From positions 6,943 to 58,684 of the forward strand of contig NZ_JAULSI010000037.1 in NCBI RefSeq assembly GCF_030711405.1: a stretch of 51,742 nucleotides of DNA, in the 5' to 3' direction. The notes under the pieces are model-generated. The model saw only the letters and a program-made list of their open reading frames with translations. It did no database searches and was not told where the DNA came from. Made by a program: the position numbers and the translations under genes. Of this stretch, positions 8,981 through 17,574 are shown piece by piece. The stretch comes from Massilia brevitalea. GTDB taxonomy: Bacteria > Pseudomonadota > Gammaproteobacteria > Burkholderiales > Burkholderiaceae_D. Positions within the stretch are counted from its first letter, which is position 1, and the number at the start of each line of letters is the position of its first letter.

Positions 8981-9754
8981 TCATCTCGCCGCGCCTGCGG
9001 CAATCCCTTCCAGGCGACGCATGTCGAGGAGCTCGACGTCGCGCTGCTCAATGGCGATCAGGCCCTGTTCGCGGAACCGTCCCAGCAGGCGGCTGACGGT
9101 CTCGATAGTCAAACCGAGGTAGCGCGCGATATGGTCGCGTCCCATCCGGAGCCGGAAGCGGCGCGGCGAAAAGCCGCGCATCGCATAGCGCGACGACAGG
9201 TTCAGCAACAGACTGGCAAGGCGCTCGTCGGCGCGCAGGATGCCCAGGAAACGGATGGCGGACTGCTCGCGCTGGATCTCTTGACTGAGGATCCGGTGAA
9301 AGTGCTCCATGAACTGGGGAAATTCGACCAGCAAGCGCTGCAGGCGTGCGTAAGGGAGTTCGCACACTTCACCGTCCTCGAGCGCGATCGCGCTGCTGGC
9401 GTGGCTGCCGCTGCCGATCGCGTCCATCCCGAGCAGTTCGCCCGCCATGTGGAAGCCCGTAATATAGTGTTCGCCACGATGGTCGGCGCGGGTAGTCATG
9501 AAATGGCCGACGCGGACCGCGTACAGGTTGCCGAACGGCTGCCCGTCCCGGAACAAGGCGCTGTTGCGGGCGATCCGGCGCCGGCATCCCAGCGCCCCTT
9601 CCACGACAGCGAGCTGGCGCCCGCTCAGTCCCGGGGGCAGGCACAGGTTACGGTAAGCGCAGGTCGTGCATTTGCCGCTACCGCTACCGCTGCTGCTGCC
9701 ATGGCCGCCGGCCTGGCCGATCCCGACCACACCCGTTCCCGTCATGCTGTCCAT
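8981..9754 (-). CDS. fnr: oxygen-sensing Fnr/Anr transcription regulator
   Basis: A 257-residue Crp/Fnr-family activator. N-terminal cysteines at 29, 32 and 38 (CTTCAYRNLC) plus Cys131 in EVCELPY supply the four ligands of the oxygen-labile [4Fe-4S] cluster. The C-terminal helix-turn-helix GLTIETVSRLLGRFRE carries the E..SR recognition residues that read TTGAT half-sites, matching the boxes across this window. The first 28 residues are an unusual Gly/Ser-rich stretch. It lies between the two-component genes and hsp20, all on the reverse strand. The putative 5' leader contains TTGCA-N5-TGCAA (9772-9786), a possible operator of unknown owner. Confidence 0.95.
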   Translation of the reverse strand: MDSMTGTGVVGIGQAGGHGSSSGSGSGKCTTCAYRNLCLPPGLSGRQLAVVEGALGCRRRIARNSALFRDGQPFGNLYAVRVGHFMTTRADHRGEHYITGFHMAGELLGMDAIGSGSHASSAIALEDGEVCELPYARLQRLLVEFPQFMEHFHRILSQEIQREQSAIRFLGILRADERLASLLLNLSSRYAMRGFSPRRFRLRMGRDHIARYLGLTIETVSRLLGRFREQGLIAIEQRDVELLDMRRLEGIAAGAAR

Positions 9755-9892
9755 GCTGTTTCCGCCTTCTGTTGCAATCGATGCAAACAGTATCCGGGGC
9801 GGGGCGGAATACCGCCAGCGGCCATCCCGGCGGTATCGTGTCAGTCCGGCCCAAGGGCATGCTGTAGGGCTTCCCCTACTCGGGGCGAGTAC

Positions 9893-10531
9893 TCAGATCA
9901 GGCCATTCTCCAGCGCATAGCGGGTCAGTTCCGCATTGCTGCCCATGCCCATCTTTTCGAGGATGCGGGCACGGTAGGTCGTGACGGTCTGCGGACTCAA
10001 GTGCAGGCGCTCGCTGATCTGCACCAGCGGATCGCCCCGGGCGATCAGCCGCAGCACCTCGAGCTCGCGGTTCGACAGGGATTCGTGACCGGCCGTTCCA
10101 CCATCGCCGCTCACCAGGGCCGCCAGCTTGTCCATCAATGTCGGGCTGACGTAGCGGCGCCCGCTGGCGGCGCGCCGGACGGCGTCCACCAGCACGCCGG
10201 TCGGCACGTCCTTCGTCAGGTAGCCAGCGGCGCCGAGCTTGAGCGCGCGAACCGCGTAGATTTCCTCGGAATAGGTGCTGAGCATGAGCGCGGCCATGGC
10301 CGGGACCTGGCTGCGCAGGTGGCGCAGCAGGTCCAGCCCGTTCATGCCGGGCATGGTGATGTCCAGCAGGGCGACATCGAAGCGCTCGCTGCGCGCCAGC
10401 TCCAGCGCCTGCCTGGCATCGGCGGCTTCTCCCGCGACCTCGATGTCGTCGGCGGTGCCGAGCATGAGCCGTACCCCGTTGCGGGCGATCGTGTGATCGT
10501 CCGCCAGCAATACCCGGATCGGCTCATGCAT
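9893..10531 (-). CDS. NarL/FixJ-family response regulator
   Basis: A 212-residue regulator: a receiver domain (DDH at residues 11-13, phospho-acceptor Asp57 in LLDITMPGMNG, Lys in YLTKD) followed by a LuxR-type helix-turn-helix (LSNRELEVLRLIARG, then SPQTVTTYRARILEKM). Its ATG overlaps the end of the kinase gene by 8 bp, so the two are a cognate pair. It most likely controls genes of this island in response to the FixL-like and HisKA_3 kinases upstream. An in-frame extension upstream exists, but the homologous receiver start is at this ATG. Confidence 0.92.
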   Translation of the reverse strand: MHEPIRVLLADDHTIARNGVRLMLGTADDIEVAGEAADARQALELARSERFDVALLDITMPGMNGLDLLRHLRSQVPAMAALMLSTYSEEIYAVRALKLGAAGYLTKDVPTGVLVDAVRRAASGRRYVSPTLMDKLAALVSGDGGTAGHESLSNRELEVLRLIARGDPLVQISERLHLSPQTVTTYRARILEKMGMGSNAELTRYALENGLI

Positions 10532-11996
10532 GGCATACCTCGACCGGCAAGCGCAGCCTGACCATGGTCCCGCCGCCCGGCCGCGGAAGAATGGCGAGGT
10601 CGCCGCCGACACTGCGCGAGCGCTCCTGCATGCCGAGGATACCCCATGAGCCATTGGCGTCGGAGGAAGCGTGGACGCCACGCCCATCGTCTTCGACGGT
10701 GAGCACGAGTTCAGCGCCGTCGCGTCTCACCTGCAGCGCGACCCGGCTTGCCTGTGCATGGCGCTGGACATTGGTGAGCGCTTCCTGGACGATCCTGAAC
10801 AGCACGGTACTGCGGTCCGGATCGAGTGCGATGGCGGCGACCGGATCGATCGCGCAGCTGCACTGCAATCCCGCACGTTTTCCGACCTGGTCGAGCTGCC
10901 ATTCCAGGGCCGCCCAGATGCCGAGCTGGTCGAGCACGCTCGGGCGCAAATCCGTGATCACGCGACGCATCGTGTCGATCGCGTTCTGTGCCAGTTCGCC
11001 CGCCTCGCCGAGCAGCGGATCGGGCGCCTCGCGCGACTGGCGGCTGCGTTCGCCGAGCACGGACAGGTAGGCCTTGATACCGGTCAGCACACCGCCGAGC
11101 TCATCATGAAGCTCGCGGGCAATGCGCTGCCGTTCGTTCTCGCGGATACGCTCCTGGTAGGCGGCGAGGCGCCGCAGGGCATCCTGCGACTGGTTCAGGC
11201 TCTGCTCGGCCAGCTTGTTGACCGTGATGTCCACCAGTGTGCCCTGCACGAACAGCGGTCTGCCGCCTTCGTCGCGCACGAGGTCGGCCTGGTCGCGGAA
11301 CCACAGCAGGGTCCCGTCGCGCGCGCGCAGGCGGTATTCATGCCGCAGCGGCAGGCCGTGGCGCCGCGTATCGTGCAGCAGCTGTACCACGCCGGCGCGC
11401 TCCTCGGGCAGCATGCAGGCCGCGTGCAGGCCGGGGTCGGCCAGCCATTCCTCGGCCGTATAGCCGAGTGCGCGGATCTGAGGACTGATGTAGTCCAGCG
11501 CATCGGGGCGCTCCGGCGCCACCACGTAGCTGATCGCCTGGATTTGCTCGACCAAGGTACGGAACTTGGCCTCGGCCCTGCGCTTCTCCTCCATCATGCG
11601 GCGTTCGCGCACCAAGCGCTCGACCGTCGCCGACAGCAGGTCGAGGTAGCGTCCTTCACCGTCCTTGACCAGGTAGTCGCCGGCGCCGCGGCGCATCGCT
11701 TCGGTTGCGATGGCGGCGCTGTCGGCCCCGGTCAGCATCAGCACCGGGAGATGGCGCAGCGTATCGTCCGGCTCCGCGCGGAGCCGCGCCAGGAAGTCCA
11801 GTCCGCTCAGGTCGGGCAGGTGGTGGTCGAGCAGGATGCATTGCGGCTGGGTGCTGCGCGCCAGCTGCAGGCCCGTTTCCCCGTCTTCGGCTTCGATCAC
11901 CGCGAAGAATTCCGGCGTGCCTCCGGCCAGCCTGCGGCGGCAGGCCATGCGGTCGACCAGGTCGTCGTCGACCAACAGTATCAGGGTCGGATCCAT
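10524..11996 (-). CDS. hybrid sensor kinase: receiver-PAS-HisKA_3
   Basis: A 490-residue cytoplasmic kinase. The N-terminal receiver domain (about 1-130, Asp57 in LLDHHLPDLSG) is followed by a PAS/PAC domain (about 143-265) and a NarX/DegS-type HisKA_3 domain with phospho-acceptor His297 (RELHDELGG) and a C-terminal ATPase (VQEALTNVQRHAQ, DDGRG, GWG-like SWGILGM). No membrane segment is seen. A receiver at the N terminus allows it to take phosphate from an upstream kinase, making a relay to the NarL regulator that overlaps it by 8 bp. The start is the ATG one base after the preceding receiver gene's stop. Confidence 0.9.
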   Translation of the reverse strand: MDPTLILLVDDDLVDRMACRRRLAGGTPEFFAVIEAEDGETGLQLARSTQPQCILLDHHLPDLSGLDFLARLRAEPDDTLRHLPVLMLTGADSAAIATEAMRRGAGDYLVKDGEGRYLDLLSATVERLVRERRMMEEKRRAEAKFRTLVEQIQAISYVVAPERPDALDYISPQIRALGYTAEEWLADPGLHAACMLPEERAGVVQLLHDTRRHGLPLRHEYRLRARDGTLLWFRDQADLVRDEGGRPLFVQGTLVDITVNKLAEQSLNQSQDALRRLAAYQERIRENERQRIARELHDELGGVLTGIKAYLSVLGERSRQSREAPDPLLGEAGELAQNAIDTMRRVITDLRPSVLDQLGIWAALEWQLDQVGKRAGLQCSCAIDPVAAIALDPDRSTVLFRIVQEALTNVQRHAQASRVALQVRRDGAELVLTVEDDGRGVHASSDANGSWGILGMQERSRSVGGDLAILPRPGGGTMVRLRLPVEVCHA

Positions 11997-11997
11997 G

Positions 11998-12408
11998 TCA
12001 GGGCATCTCGCTGATGGTCCAGTACAAGTCGATCGAGCGCATGACCTCGACGAAGCGGCGGTAGTCCACCGGCTTGGCCATGTAGCCCGCGACCCCGAGG
12101 TCGAAGCTGCGCACCTTGTCCTCCTGCTCATCCGAGGTGGTCAGCACCACCACCGGGATACGGCGAAGGCGGGCATCGCCTTTTATGCTCTGGAGGAACT
12201 CGATGCCATTCATGATCGGCATGTTCAGGTCGAGCAGGATGATGCAGGGGGGCTCGGCAGCGTCGCGCAGCCAGCCAATCGCCTGCTCGCCGTTCTCGCA
12301 TACCGCGAGTGGATTGGTCACATGGATCTCTTGCAGTGCGCGGCGGGTGGTCAGGACGTCGACGTGGTCGTCCTCGACCAGCAGGATGGGTTTATTCGTC
12401 AGTTTCAT
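11998..12408 (-). CDS. stand-alone receiver protein (Rcp1-like)
   Basis: A 136-residue single-domain response regulator without an output domain. VEDDHVD provides the acidic pocket, Asp60 in ILLDLNMPIMNG is the phospho-acceptor, and VVLTTSDEQED plus GYMAKPVD complete the site. The sequence resembles Rcp1, the partner of phytochrome-type kinases. It overlaps the end of the FixL-like kinase by 17 bp and sits directly before the hybrid kinase, so it probably shuttles phosphate between them. Confidence 0.93.
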   Translation of the reverse strand: MKLTNKPILLVEDDHVDVLTTRRALQEIHVTNPLAVCENGEQAIGWLRDAAEPPCIILLDLNMPIMNGIEFLQSIKGDARLRRIPVVVLTTSDEQEDKVRSFDLGVAGYMAKPVDYRRFVEVMRSIDLYWTISEMP

Positions 12409-13927
12409 GCGTGTTCGCTGCCTGCGGCAGCTTTGGATAAGTAAAGAAAAACGTACTGCCGTGGCCCGGCGTGGACTCGACCCATATGCGCCCCCCGGCT
12501 ATCTCGACGATCTTCTTCACCAGCGCCAGCCCGACCCCGGTGCTTTCGACGCGGTCGCGCGGGGCCAGGGTCTGGAACAGTTGGAAGATCCGTTCGAAGT
12601 GCCGGGCCTCGATGCCGGGACCATTGTCGGCCACCGAAAAACGCCATGCCGCGCCCGCATCGGTGCACGCGACCGTGACCTGTCCCTCGGCCTTGTCCAT
12701 GTACTTGATGGCGTTCGAGACAAGGTTGGCGAAGACCTGGCGGATCCGCGTCGGCTCCGCCAGCACGATCGGCAACCCGGCCTGCACCTCGACACGCACC
12801 GCTGGCGGCGGCCCGAGCAGGTCGACAGCCTCGGCCACCGCCTCGTTCAGGTCGACCACCTGCAGCGTGCTGGCGCGGCGGCCAACGCGCGAATAGGCCA
12901 GGATGCCGTCGATCAGCGCACCCATGCGATGCACGCGGCCGATCAGGAGGCGCATGTGTTCCCTGCCCTCGTCGTCGAAGCGGTCGCCGTAGTCGGTCGA
13001 CAGCCAATCCGCCAGCGATCCGATGGCGCGCAGGGGCGCCTTCAGGTCATGCGACACGACATAGGCAAAATTTTCGAGTTCCTCGTTGGCGACGCGCAGA
13101 CCGTCGAGCAGCCGGGCGTTTTCCAGCTCGGCAGCCTTGCGCGCACTGATGTCGCGCACCTGGCCGGTAAACATCCTGCGCTCGCCGATGCGCATCTCGG
13201 CAACCGCCAGCTCCATCGGAAAGCGGCGCCCGTCCTTGCGCAGTCCCTGCACTTCGCGGCCGCGGCCGAGGATGCGGCGCTCGCCCGTCGCCAGGTAGTG
13301 CCGCAGGTAGCCGTCGTGGCGTTCGCGATCCAGCGGCGGCATCAGGGTGGCGATGTTGCGCCCCGCCAGTTCGTGCTCGGCATAGCCGAAGATGCGCTCC
13401 GCGGCCCGGTTCAGCCGCTCGATACGGCCCGCTTCGTCGATCGTGATGATGCCGTCCACCGCCGTCTCGAACACGGCTCGCATGCGTTCCTCGCTGTCGC
13501 GCAGTTCCTGTTCGGCGCGCAGGCGCGGGCGCAGGTCGTACACGGTGGCCAGTGTCAGGCGCATGCCGTCCTCCGTCTGGAAGGGCGACAAGCTGATCTC
13601 GACCGGAATATTGGCCCCGGACATGGTGAACGCATCAAAACGTCCGGCGCCCATGGCGCGTGCGGCGCCGGTCGATGCGTGCCGCAATGCTGCGTGCCGA
13701 CCGCGCGCGGCCGGCGGTACCAGCAGTTCCACGGGCTCCCCCAGGAGCTCTTCCACAGGCCAGCCGAGCAGCGCGCAGAGTGGTTCATTGGCGAGCACGA
13801 TGACGCCGGATGCGTCGCTTACCAGCATGGGGTCGCGACTTGCGCGCAGCAACCAGCCGAGGCTGCCCTCGGAAACGGTATCGGTTTTCAAGATCGAGAT
13901 AATGTCAATATGAGCAAGCAACATCAT
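12392..13927 (-). CDS. FixL-like oxygen-sensing heme-PAS histidine kinase
   Basis: A 511-residue soluble kinase with PAS (about 22-130), a second PAS (about 145-262), HisKA (VSHDLKAP, His293) and an HATPase domain (NLVSNAIKY, DNGPGIE, GVGLALV). The second PAS closely follows the FixL heme domain: His204 in RERHDGYLRHYLATGERR matches the proximal heme ligand, and Arg224 in GRGREVQGLRKDG matches the distal arginine that senses oxygen. FixL partners (FixJ) belong to the same family as the NarL-type regulator at 9893-10531. The start is the first ATG of a pair. The promoter region is shared with a divergent USP and carries a perfect FNR box. Heme binding is an inference from the motif. Confidence 0.88.
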   Translation of the reverse strand: MMLLAHIDIISILKTDTVSEGSLGWLLRASRDPMLVSDASGVIVLANEPLCALLGWPVEELLGEPVELLVPPAARGRHAALRHASTGAARAMGAGRFDAFTMSGANIPVEISLSPFQTEDGMRLTLATVYDLRPRLRAEQELRDSEERMRAVFETAVDGIITIDEAGRIERLNRAAERIFGYAEHELAGRNIATLMPPLDRERHDGYLRHYLATGERRILGRGREVQGLRKDGRRFPMELAVAEMRIGERRMFTGQVRDISARKAAELENARLLDGLRVANEELENFAYVVSHDLKAPLRAIGSLADWLSTDYGDRFDDEGREHMRLLIGRVHRMGALIDGILAYSRVGRRASTLQVVDLNEAVAEAVDLLGPPPAVRVEVQAGLPIVLAEPTRIRQVFANLVSNAIKYMDKAEGQVTVACTDAGAAWRFSVADNGPGIEARHFERIFQLFQTLAPRDRVESTGVGLALVKKIVEIAGGRIWVESTPGHGSTFFFTYPKLPQAANTHETDE

Positions 13928-13996
13928 AATTGTTCCGTGACAATAACCGAAGCCACTGTTGCGGATATGCCAATCTTGCTTAAAGTTTCTATTTTT

Positions 13997-14010
13997 TTGA
14001 TCTCGATCAA
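13997..14010 (+). promoter_or_regulatory. FNR box between FixL-like kinase and usp-phaC
   Basis: TTGATCTCGATCAA is a perfect consensus. Toward the forward strand its centre (14003.5) is 41.5 bp from 14045, and TATAGC at 14034-14039 provides the -10, so it should activate the USP-phaC unit. It lies 70 bp from the divergent kinase start and could also affect that gene. Confidence 0.88.
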
Positions 14011-14127
14011 ATGCGGATCTGACTTTGATTCGGTATAGCTCTAGAGTTATTTGCAGCCTCGGCCGCGACCGACACGGAGCCCGCAGGCCGACCTCTTACC
14101 CATCTTCGGTTCCTGAAAGGATCTAAC

Positions 14128-14979
14128 ATGTACAAGACAATCGTAGTGCATATCGATGGCGGACCTGACCAGGACAGCCGCCTGCGTGCCGCCGCACTGC
14201 TGGCCAACGACCATGGGGCCCACCTCGTCGGCAGCGCGGCCACCGGCATCAGCTGGCTCGACTATGCCCTGGTTGCCGGTTCCGCCGGGGTGCCGGTGCC
14301 GGAACCGGAATCCGATTTCCAGGGCTTGCGTGACGCCGCCCATGCGCGGCTTGAGGCGTTCCGCCAGGATGCGCTCCGCCTCGGCGTCTCATCGCTCGAA
14401 ACGCGCATGGTGGACGACGACACGCGCTATGCGCTGCTGCTGCAGTCGCGCTATGCCGACCTGGTCGTGCTGAGCCAGGACCGTCCCGACGCCCCCGAGC
14501 GCGCTCTGCCGGCGCGCGTGCGCCACCTGCCGGAGTTCCTCGCACTGCGCGGGGCCAGGCCGGTGCTGGTGGTTCCGCCGCACTACGAAAAGGCAAGCAT
14601 TCCCGGCGTCGCGGTCGTCGGCTGGGACGGCAGCATGCAGGCCATGCGCGCGATCGCCGCCGCGCTGCCGCTGCTGCAGCGCGCCGAGAACGTCAAGCTC
14701 GCCCTGATCAATCCGGACCAGCTCTCCGACCTGCACGGCGAGGAGCCGGGCGCCGACATGGCGCTCTACCTGGCGCGGCACGGCGTACGGGTCGAGGTGG
14801 TGTGCGAACGCACCAGGTCGACCGACGGCGCTGCCCTGGTGGCGCTGGCACGCGACAGCGGCGCGGGATTGATGGTCACGGGTGCATACGGCCACAGCCG
14901 CTACCGCGAGTGGGTGCTGGGCGGCGTCACGCGGGAACTGCTCGAGCGCGCCCCCGTCCCCCTGCTGCTGGCGCACTGA
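14128..14979 (+). CDS. universal stress protein, two-domain
   Basis: A 283-residue protein with tandem Usp domains. The first (MYKTIVVHIDGGPDQDSRLRAA) lacks the nucleotide-binding glycine loop. The second ends with GAYGHSRYREWVLGGVTRELL, matching the G-x2-G-x9-G nucleotide loop, and the family's terminal PVLLLAH-type strand. It is one of three long USPs in the window (with 20428-21264 and 21830-22666). USPs of this kind are needed for anaerobic persistence in Pseudomonas under Anr control, consistent with the FNR promoter here. It is followed after 3 bp by the PHA synthase. Confidence 0.93.
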   Translation: MYKTIVVHIDGGPDQDSRLRAAALLANDHGAHLVGSAATGISWLDYALVAGSAGVPVPEPESDFQGLRDAAHARLEAFRQDALRLGVSSLETRMVDDDTRYALLLQSRYADLVVLSQDRPDAPERALPARVRHLPEFLALRGARPVLVVPPHYEKASIPGVAVVGWDGSMQAMRAIAAALPLLQRAENVKLALINPDQLSDLHGEEPGADMALYLARHGVRVEVVCERTRSTDGAALVALARDSGAGLMVTGAYGHSRYREWVLGGVTRELLERAPVPLLLAH

Positions 14980-14982
14980 GCC

Positions 14983-16767
14983 ATGGGACAGGCCGAACAT
15001 GGCGTCCCGGCCAGCGAACTGCGGCGGGAGGGCAGCACCTGGCAGGGCGGCCGCCACGCTGCCTCGCCCGAGTGGTACACCGGGCATGCGACGGCGGACT
15101 TGGTCCTGAATGCCTGGCTCGGCCGGCTGACCGCGCACGTCTCGCCGGCCGCGCTGGCGCTGGCCTGGCAGGACTGGGCCAGTCACCTAGCGCTCTCGCC
15201 CGACAAGCAGGCCGAACTGGCGCTGCAAGCTGGTTCGAACGTCGCCCGCTGGCTGCAGTACGTGGCCGCTGCCGCGGCCGGCCAGAGCGCGGGAGCCGTG
15301 GAGCCGCTGGCACAGGACAAGCGCTTCGCCGATCCGGCCTGGCAGGCGTGGCCATGGAACGTGGTCAGCCAGGGCTTCCTGCTCACCCAGCAGTGGTGGC
15401 ACCACGCCACCTGCGGCGTCCCGGGCGTCGCGCCCCACCACACCGATGTCGTCACCTTCGTGGCACGCCAGATGCTGGACGCGGTGGCGCCCTCGAACTT
15501 CATCGCCACCAACCCGGTGGTGCAGAAGACCACGGTTTCCAGCGGCGGGCAAAACCTGGTGCATGGCATGCTGCGTGCCGTGAAGGATGCACGCAACGCG
15601 CTGTCAGGGACACGGCCAGCGCTGGCCTATCTGCCGGGCCGGGACGTCGCACTGACGCCAGGCAAGGTGGTGCTGAGCAACCGGCTGATCGAACTACTGC
15701 GCTACGATCCCGTCACCCCGACAGTGCACGCGAAGCCGTTGCTGTTCGTGCCGGCCTGGATCATGAAATACTACATCCTCGACCTGTCACCACAGAATTC
15801 ACTGGTGCGCTACCTGGTCGAGCGTGGGCATACCGTCTACATGATCTCCTGGAAGAATCCCGATGCCGGCGACCGCGACCTGTCGCTGGAAGACTACCGG
15901 CGCCTGGGCGTCATGGCCGCGCTTGACGCTATCGTTGCACAAACCGGGGCAGGACAGGTGAATGCCTGCGGCTATTGTCTGGGCGGGACCCTGCTGGCGA
16001 TTGCCGCGGCCGCCATGGCGCGTGATAAGGACAGGCGCCTGGCCAGCATGACCCTGCTTGCGGCCCAGGTCGATTTCACCGAGCCGGGAGAGCTTTCCCT
16101 GTTCATCGACGACAGCGAGGTCAGGTTCCTGGAAGCCGCCATGTGGCAGCAGGGCTACCTCGACACCCGCCAGATGGCCGGGGCCTTCCAGCTGCTACGC
16201 TCGAATGACCTGATCTGGTCGCGCCGCCTGCGCCAGTACCTGCTCGACCTTCCGGAGAAAGACAATGACCTGGCTTCATGGAATGCGGACGCCACCCGCA
16301 TGCCCTACCGCATGCACTCGGAGTACCTGCGCAAGCTCTTCCTCAAGAACAGCCTGTCCAGCATGCGCTACCACGTCGACGGCCGCCCCGTGTCCCTGAC
16401 CGACATCCACCTGCCGGTGTTTGCGGTGGGCACGCGCACCGACCACGTGGCTCCCTGGCGCTCGGTGTACAAGATCATCGCGCTTGCCGATACGGAAGTC
16501 ACTTTCCTGCTGACCTCCGGCGGCCACAATGCCGGGGTGGTCTCGCCGCCGGGAACCCCGCGCCGCAGCTACCAGATCGCCACGCATGCGCATGACGCGC
16601 CCTATGTGGACCCCGACAGCTGGGAGCGCGGCGCCGAGGCGCACGAAGGCAGCTGGTGGCCCGCATGGGAAGCATGGCTGGCGGCGCACGCCGGACCGCA
16701 GGTCGAACCGCCGCCGCCCATCATCGGGCTGGCGCCGGCGCCCGGCAGCTACGTGTTGGTCCCATGA
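14983..16767 (+). CDS. phaC: class I poly(3-hydroxyalkanoate) synthase
   Basis: A 594-residue PHA synthase that polymerises 3-hydroxyacyl-CoA into storage granules. The lipase-like box GYCLGG contains the nucleophile Cys332; the Asp of TRTDHVAPW and the His of SGGHNAGV complete the triad. The N-terminal PhaC domain (PSNFIATNPVVQ, LVHGMLR) and the length suit class I. It is coupled to the USP gene behind an FNR promoter, suggesting polymer synthesis as an electron sink when oxygen falls. Acetoacetyl-CoA reductase is encoded elsewhere in the window (23840-24562); no thiolase is seen. Confidence 0.95.
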   Translation: MGQAEHGVPASELRREGSTWQGGRHAASPEWYTGHATADLVLNAWLGRLTAHVSPAALALAWQDWASHLALSPDKQAELALQAGSNVARWLQYVAAAAAGQSAGAVEPLAQDKRFADPAWQAWPWNVVSQGFLLTQQWWHHATCGVPGVAPHHTDVVTFVARQMLDAVAPSNFIATNPVVQKTTVSSGGQNLVHGMLRAVKDARNALSGTRPALAYLPGRDVALTPGKVVLSNRLIELLRYDPVTPTVHAKPLLFVPAWIMKYYILDLSPQNSLVRYLVERGHTVYMISWKNPDAGDRDLSLEDYRRLGVMAALDAIVAQTGAGQVNACGYCLGGTLLAIAAAAMARDKDRRLASMTLLAAQVDFTEPGELSLFIDDSEVRFLEAAMWQQGYLDTRQMAGAFQLLRSNDLIWSRRLRQYLLDLPEKDNDLASWNADATRMPYRMHSEYLRKLFLKNSLSSMRYHVDGRPVSLTDIHLPVFAVGTRTDHVAPWRSVYKIIALADTEVTFLLTSGGHNAGVVSPPGTPRRSYQIATHAHDAPYVDPDSWERGAEAHEGSWWPAWEAWLAAHAGPQVEPPPPIIGLAPAPGSYVLVP

Positions 16768-16976
16768 ACGCCGAACAGATCCGGGCACTCGCCGGACTAT
16801 CCGATGCCGAAGCCGCAAGCCGGCTGGCGGACGATGGTCCCAATGCCCTGCCCGACAACCGCCGGCGCGGCTGGGCCGCGATCGCCCCGAGGCGGCGCGC
16901 GAGCCGGCGTTCCTGCGGCTGGCCGGCGCTGCCCTGCTCATGCTGACCGGCATCGGACCGGCGCGCCGCCGCTGAC
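16764..16976 (+). pseudogene. remnant of a cation P-type ATPase N terminus
   Basis: The ATG overlaps the phaC stop (ATGA). The first 40 or so codons read as the cation-ATPase N-terminal domain (LSDAEAASRLADDGPNALPDNRRRGWAAIA). The frame then shifts, and in another frame the expected continuation AREPAFLRLAGAALLMLTGIG, which resembles the first membrane segment, can be read up to 16975. Everything beyond is missing. The motif spacing is that of the MgtA/PMR-like ATPases and differs from the intact pump at 36392-39127, so it is a different ATPase lost from the phaC operon. Confidence 0.72.
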
Positions 16977-16993
16977 GCTTTACCGGTCAGCGG
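16969..16993. terminator. inverted repeat between convergent units
   Basis: CCGCTGAC and GTCAGCGG form a perfect 8-bp stem around a 9-nt loop, at the meeting point of the phaC unit and the reverse oxidoreductase gene. No long T run follows on either strand, so it may only weakly terminate. Confidence 0.5.
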
Positions 16994-17574
16994 GCCTGCG
17001 CGCCGAGCCGGCGCATGCGGCTGCGCCAGCGCTCGACGGCAGCAGCGTCGAGCGTGCCGACGCCGCCCACGATGGTGCTGCGCACCGGCCCAATACCGGC
17101 AAAGCCGAGGATGTTGCGACGCATGAGCCTGACGCTGTGCGCACCGTAGAACCAGCGGTAGAACGGTGCCGGCATGCCCATGGTGACGACCAGGCGCGCG
17201 CTGCGTCCCGCGAGCAGGCCGGCGCGCAGCGGATTGCGCGGCGTTGGGTCGAGGGCAAAGCCGGGCCGCGCGACCTGTTCCAGGAAACCCTTGAGCACGG
17301 CCGGCATGTCCCCCAGCCAGAGCGGATAGAAGAACACGAGGTGCTGCGCGCGCGTGATCGCCTCCTGGACCGCGGGCACGCCGGCAGGCGGTGCGCCGTG
17401 TTGCCACTCTTCCTGGCTGGCCAGTAGCGGCAGCCCCAGACGCGCGGGCTCGACGAACTCGACGGCATGGCCGGCGGCGCGGGCGCCTTCCGCATAGGCT
17501 TCGGCGAGCGCGTGACAGAGATGCGCACGCGTGCAGTCGGGATGGCCCTGGACGACCAGAATGCGGTTGCCCAT
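16987..17574 (-). CDS. flavodoxin-fold NAD(P)H oxidoreductase
   Basis: A 195-residue quinone-reductase/KefF-type flavoprotein. It starts MGNRILVVQGHPD, the phosphate-binding loop of this family, continues with LVFFYPLWLGDMPAVLKGFLEQV, the classic W-x-MP-A-x-LK-G motif, and closes with a conserved region near GFAGIGPVRSTIVGG. It should pass two electrons from NAD(P)H to quinones or similar acceptors. The ATG overlaps the preceding stop by one base, so it is co-transcribed with the acyl-CoA synthetase. Confidence 0.9.
   Translation of the reverse strand: MGNRILVVQGHPDCTRAHLCHALAEAYAEGARAAGHAVEFVEPARLGLPLLASQEEWQHGAPPAGVPAVQEAITRAQHLVFFYPLWLGDMPAVLKGFLEQVARPGFALDPTPRNPLRAGLLAGRSARLVVTMGMPAPFYRWFYGAHSVRLMRRNILGFAGIGPVRSTIVGGVGTLDAAAVERWRSRMRRLGAQAR

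Noticed and set aside
9772..9786. TTGCA-ATCGA-TGCAA dyad before fnr as an FNR autoregulation site
   Set aside because: Half-sites are TTGCA rather than TTGAT and spacing is five, so it does not fit FNR. Kept only as a note in the fnr entry.
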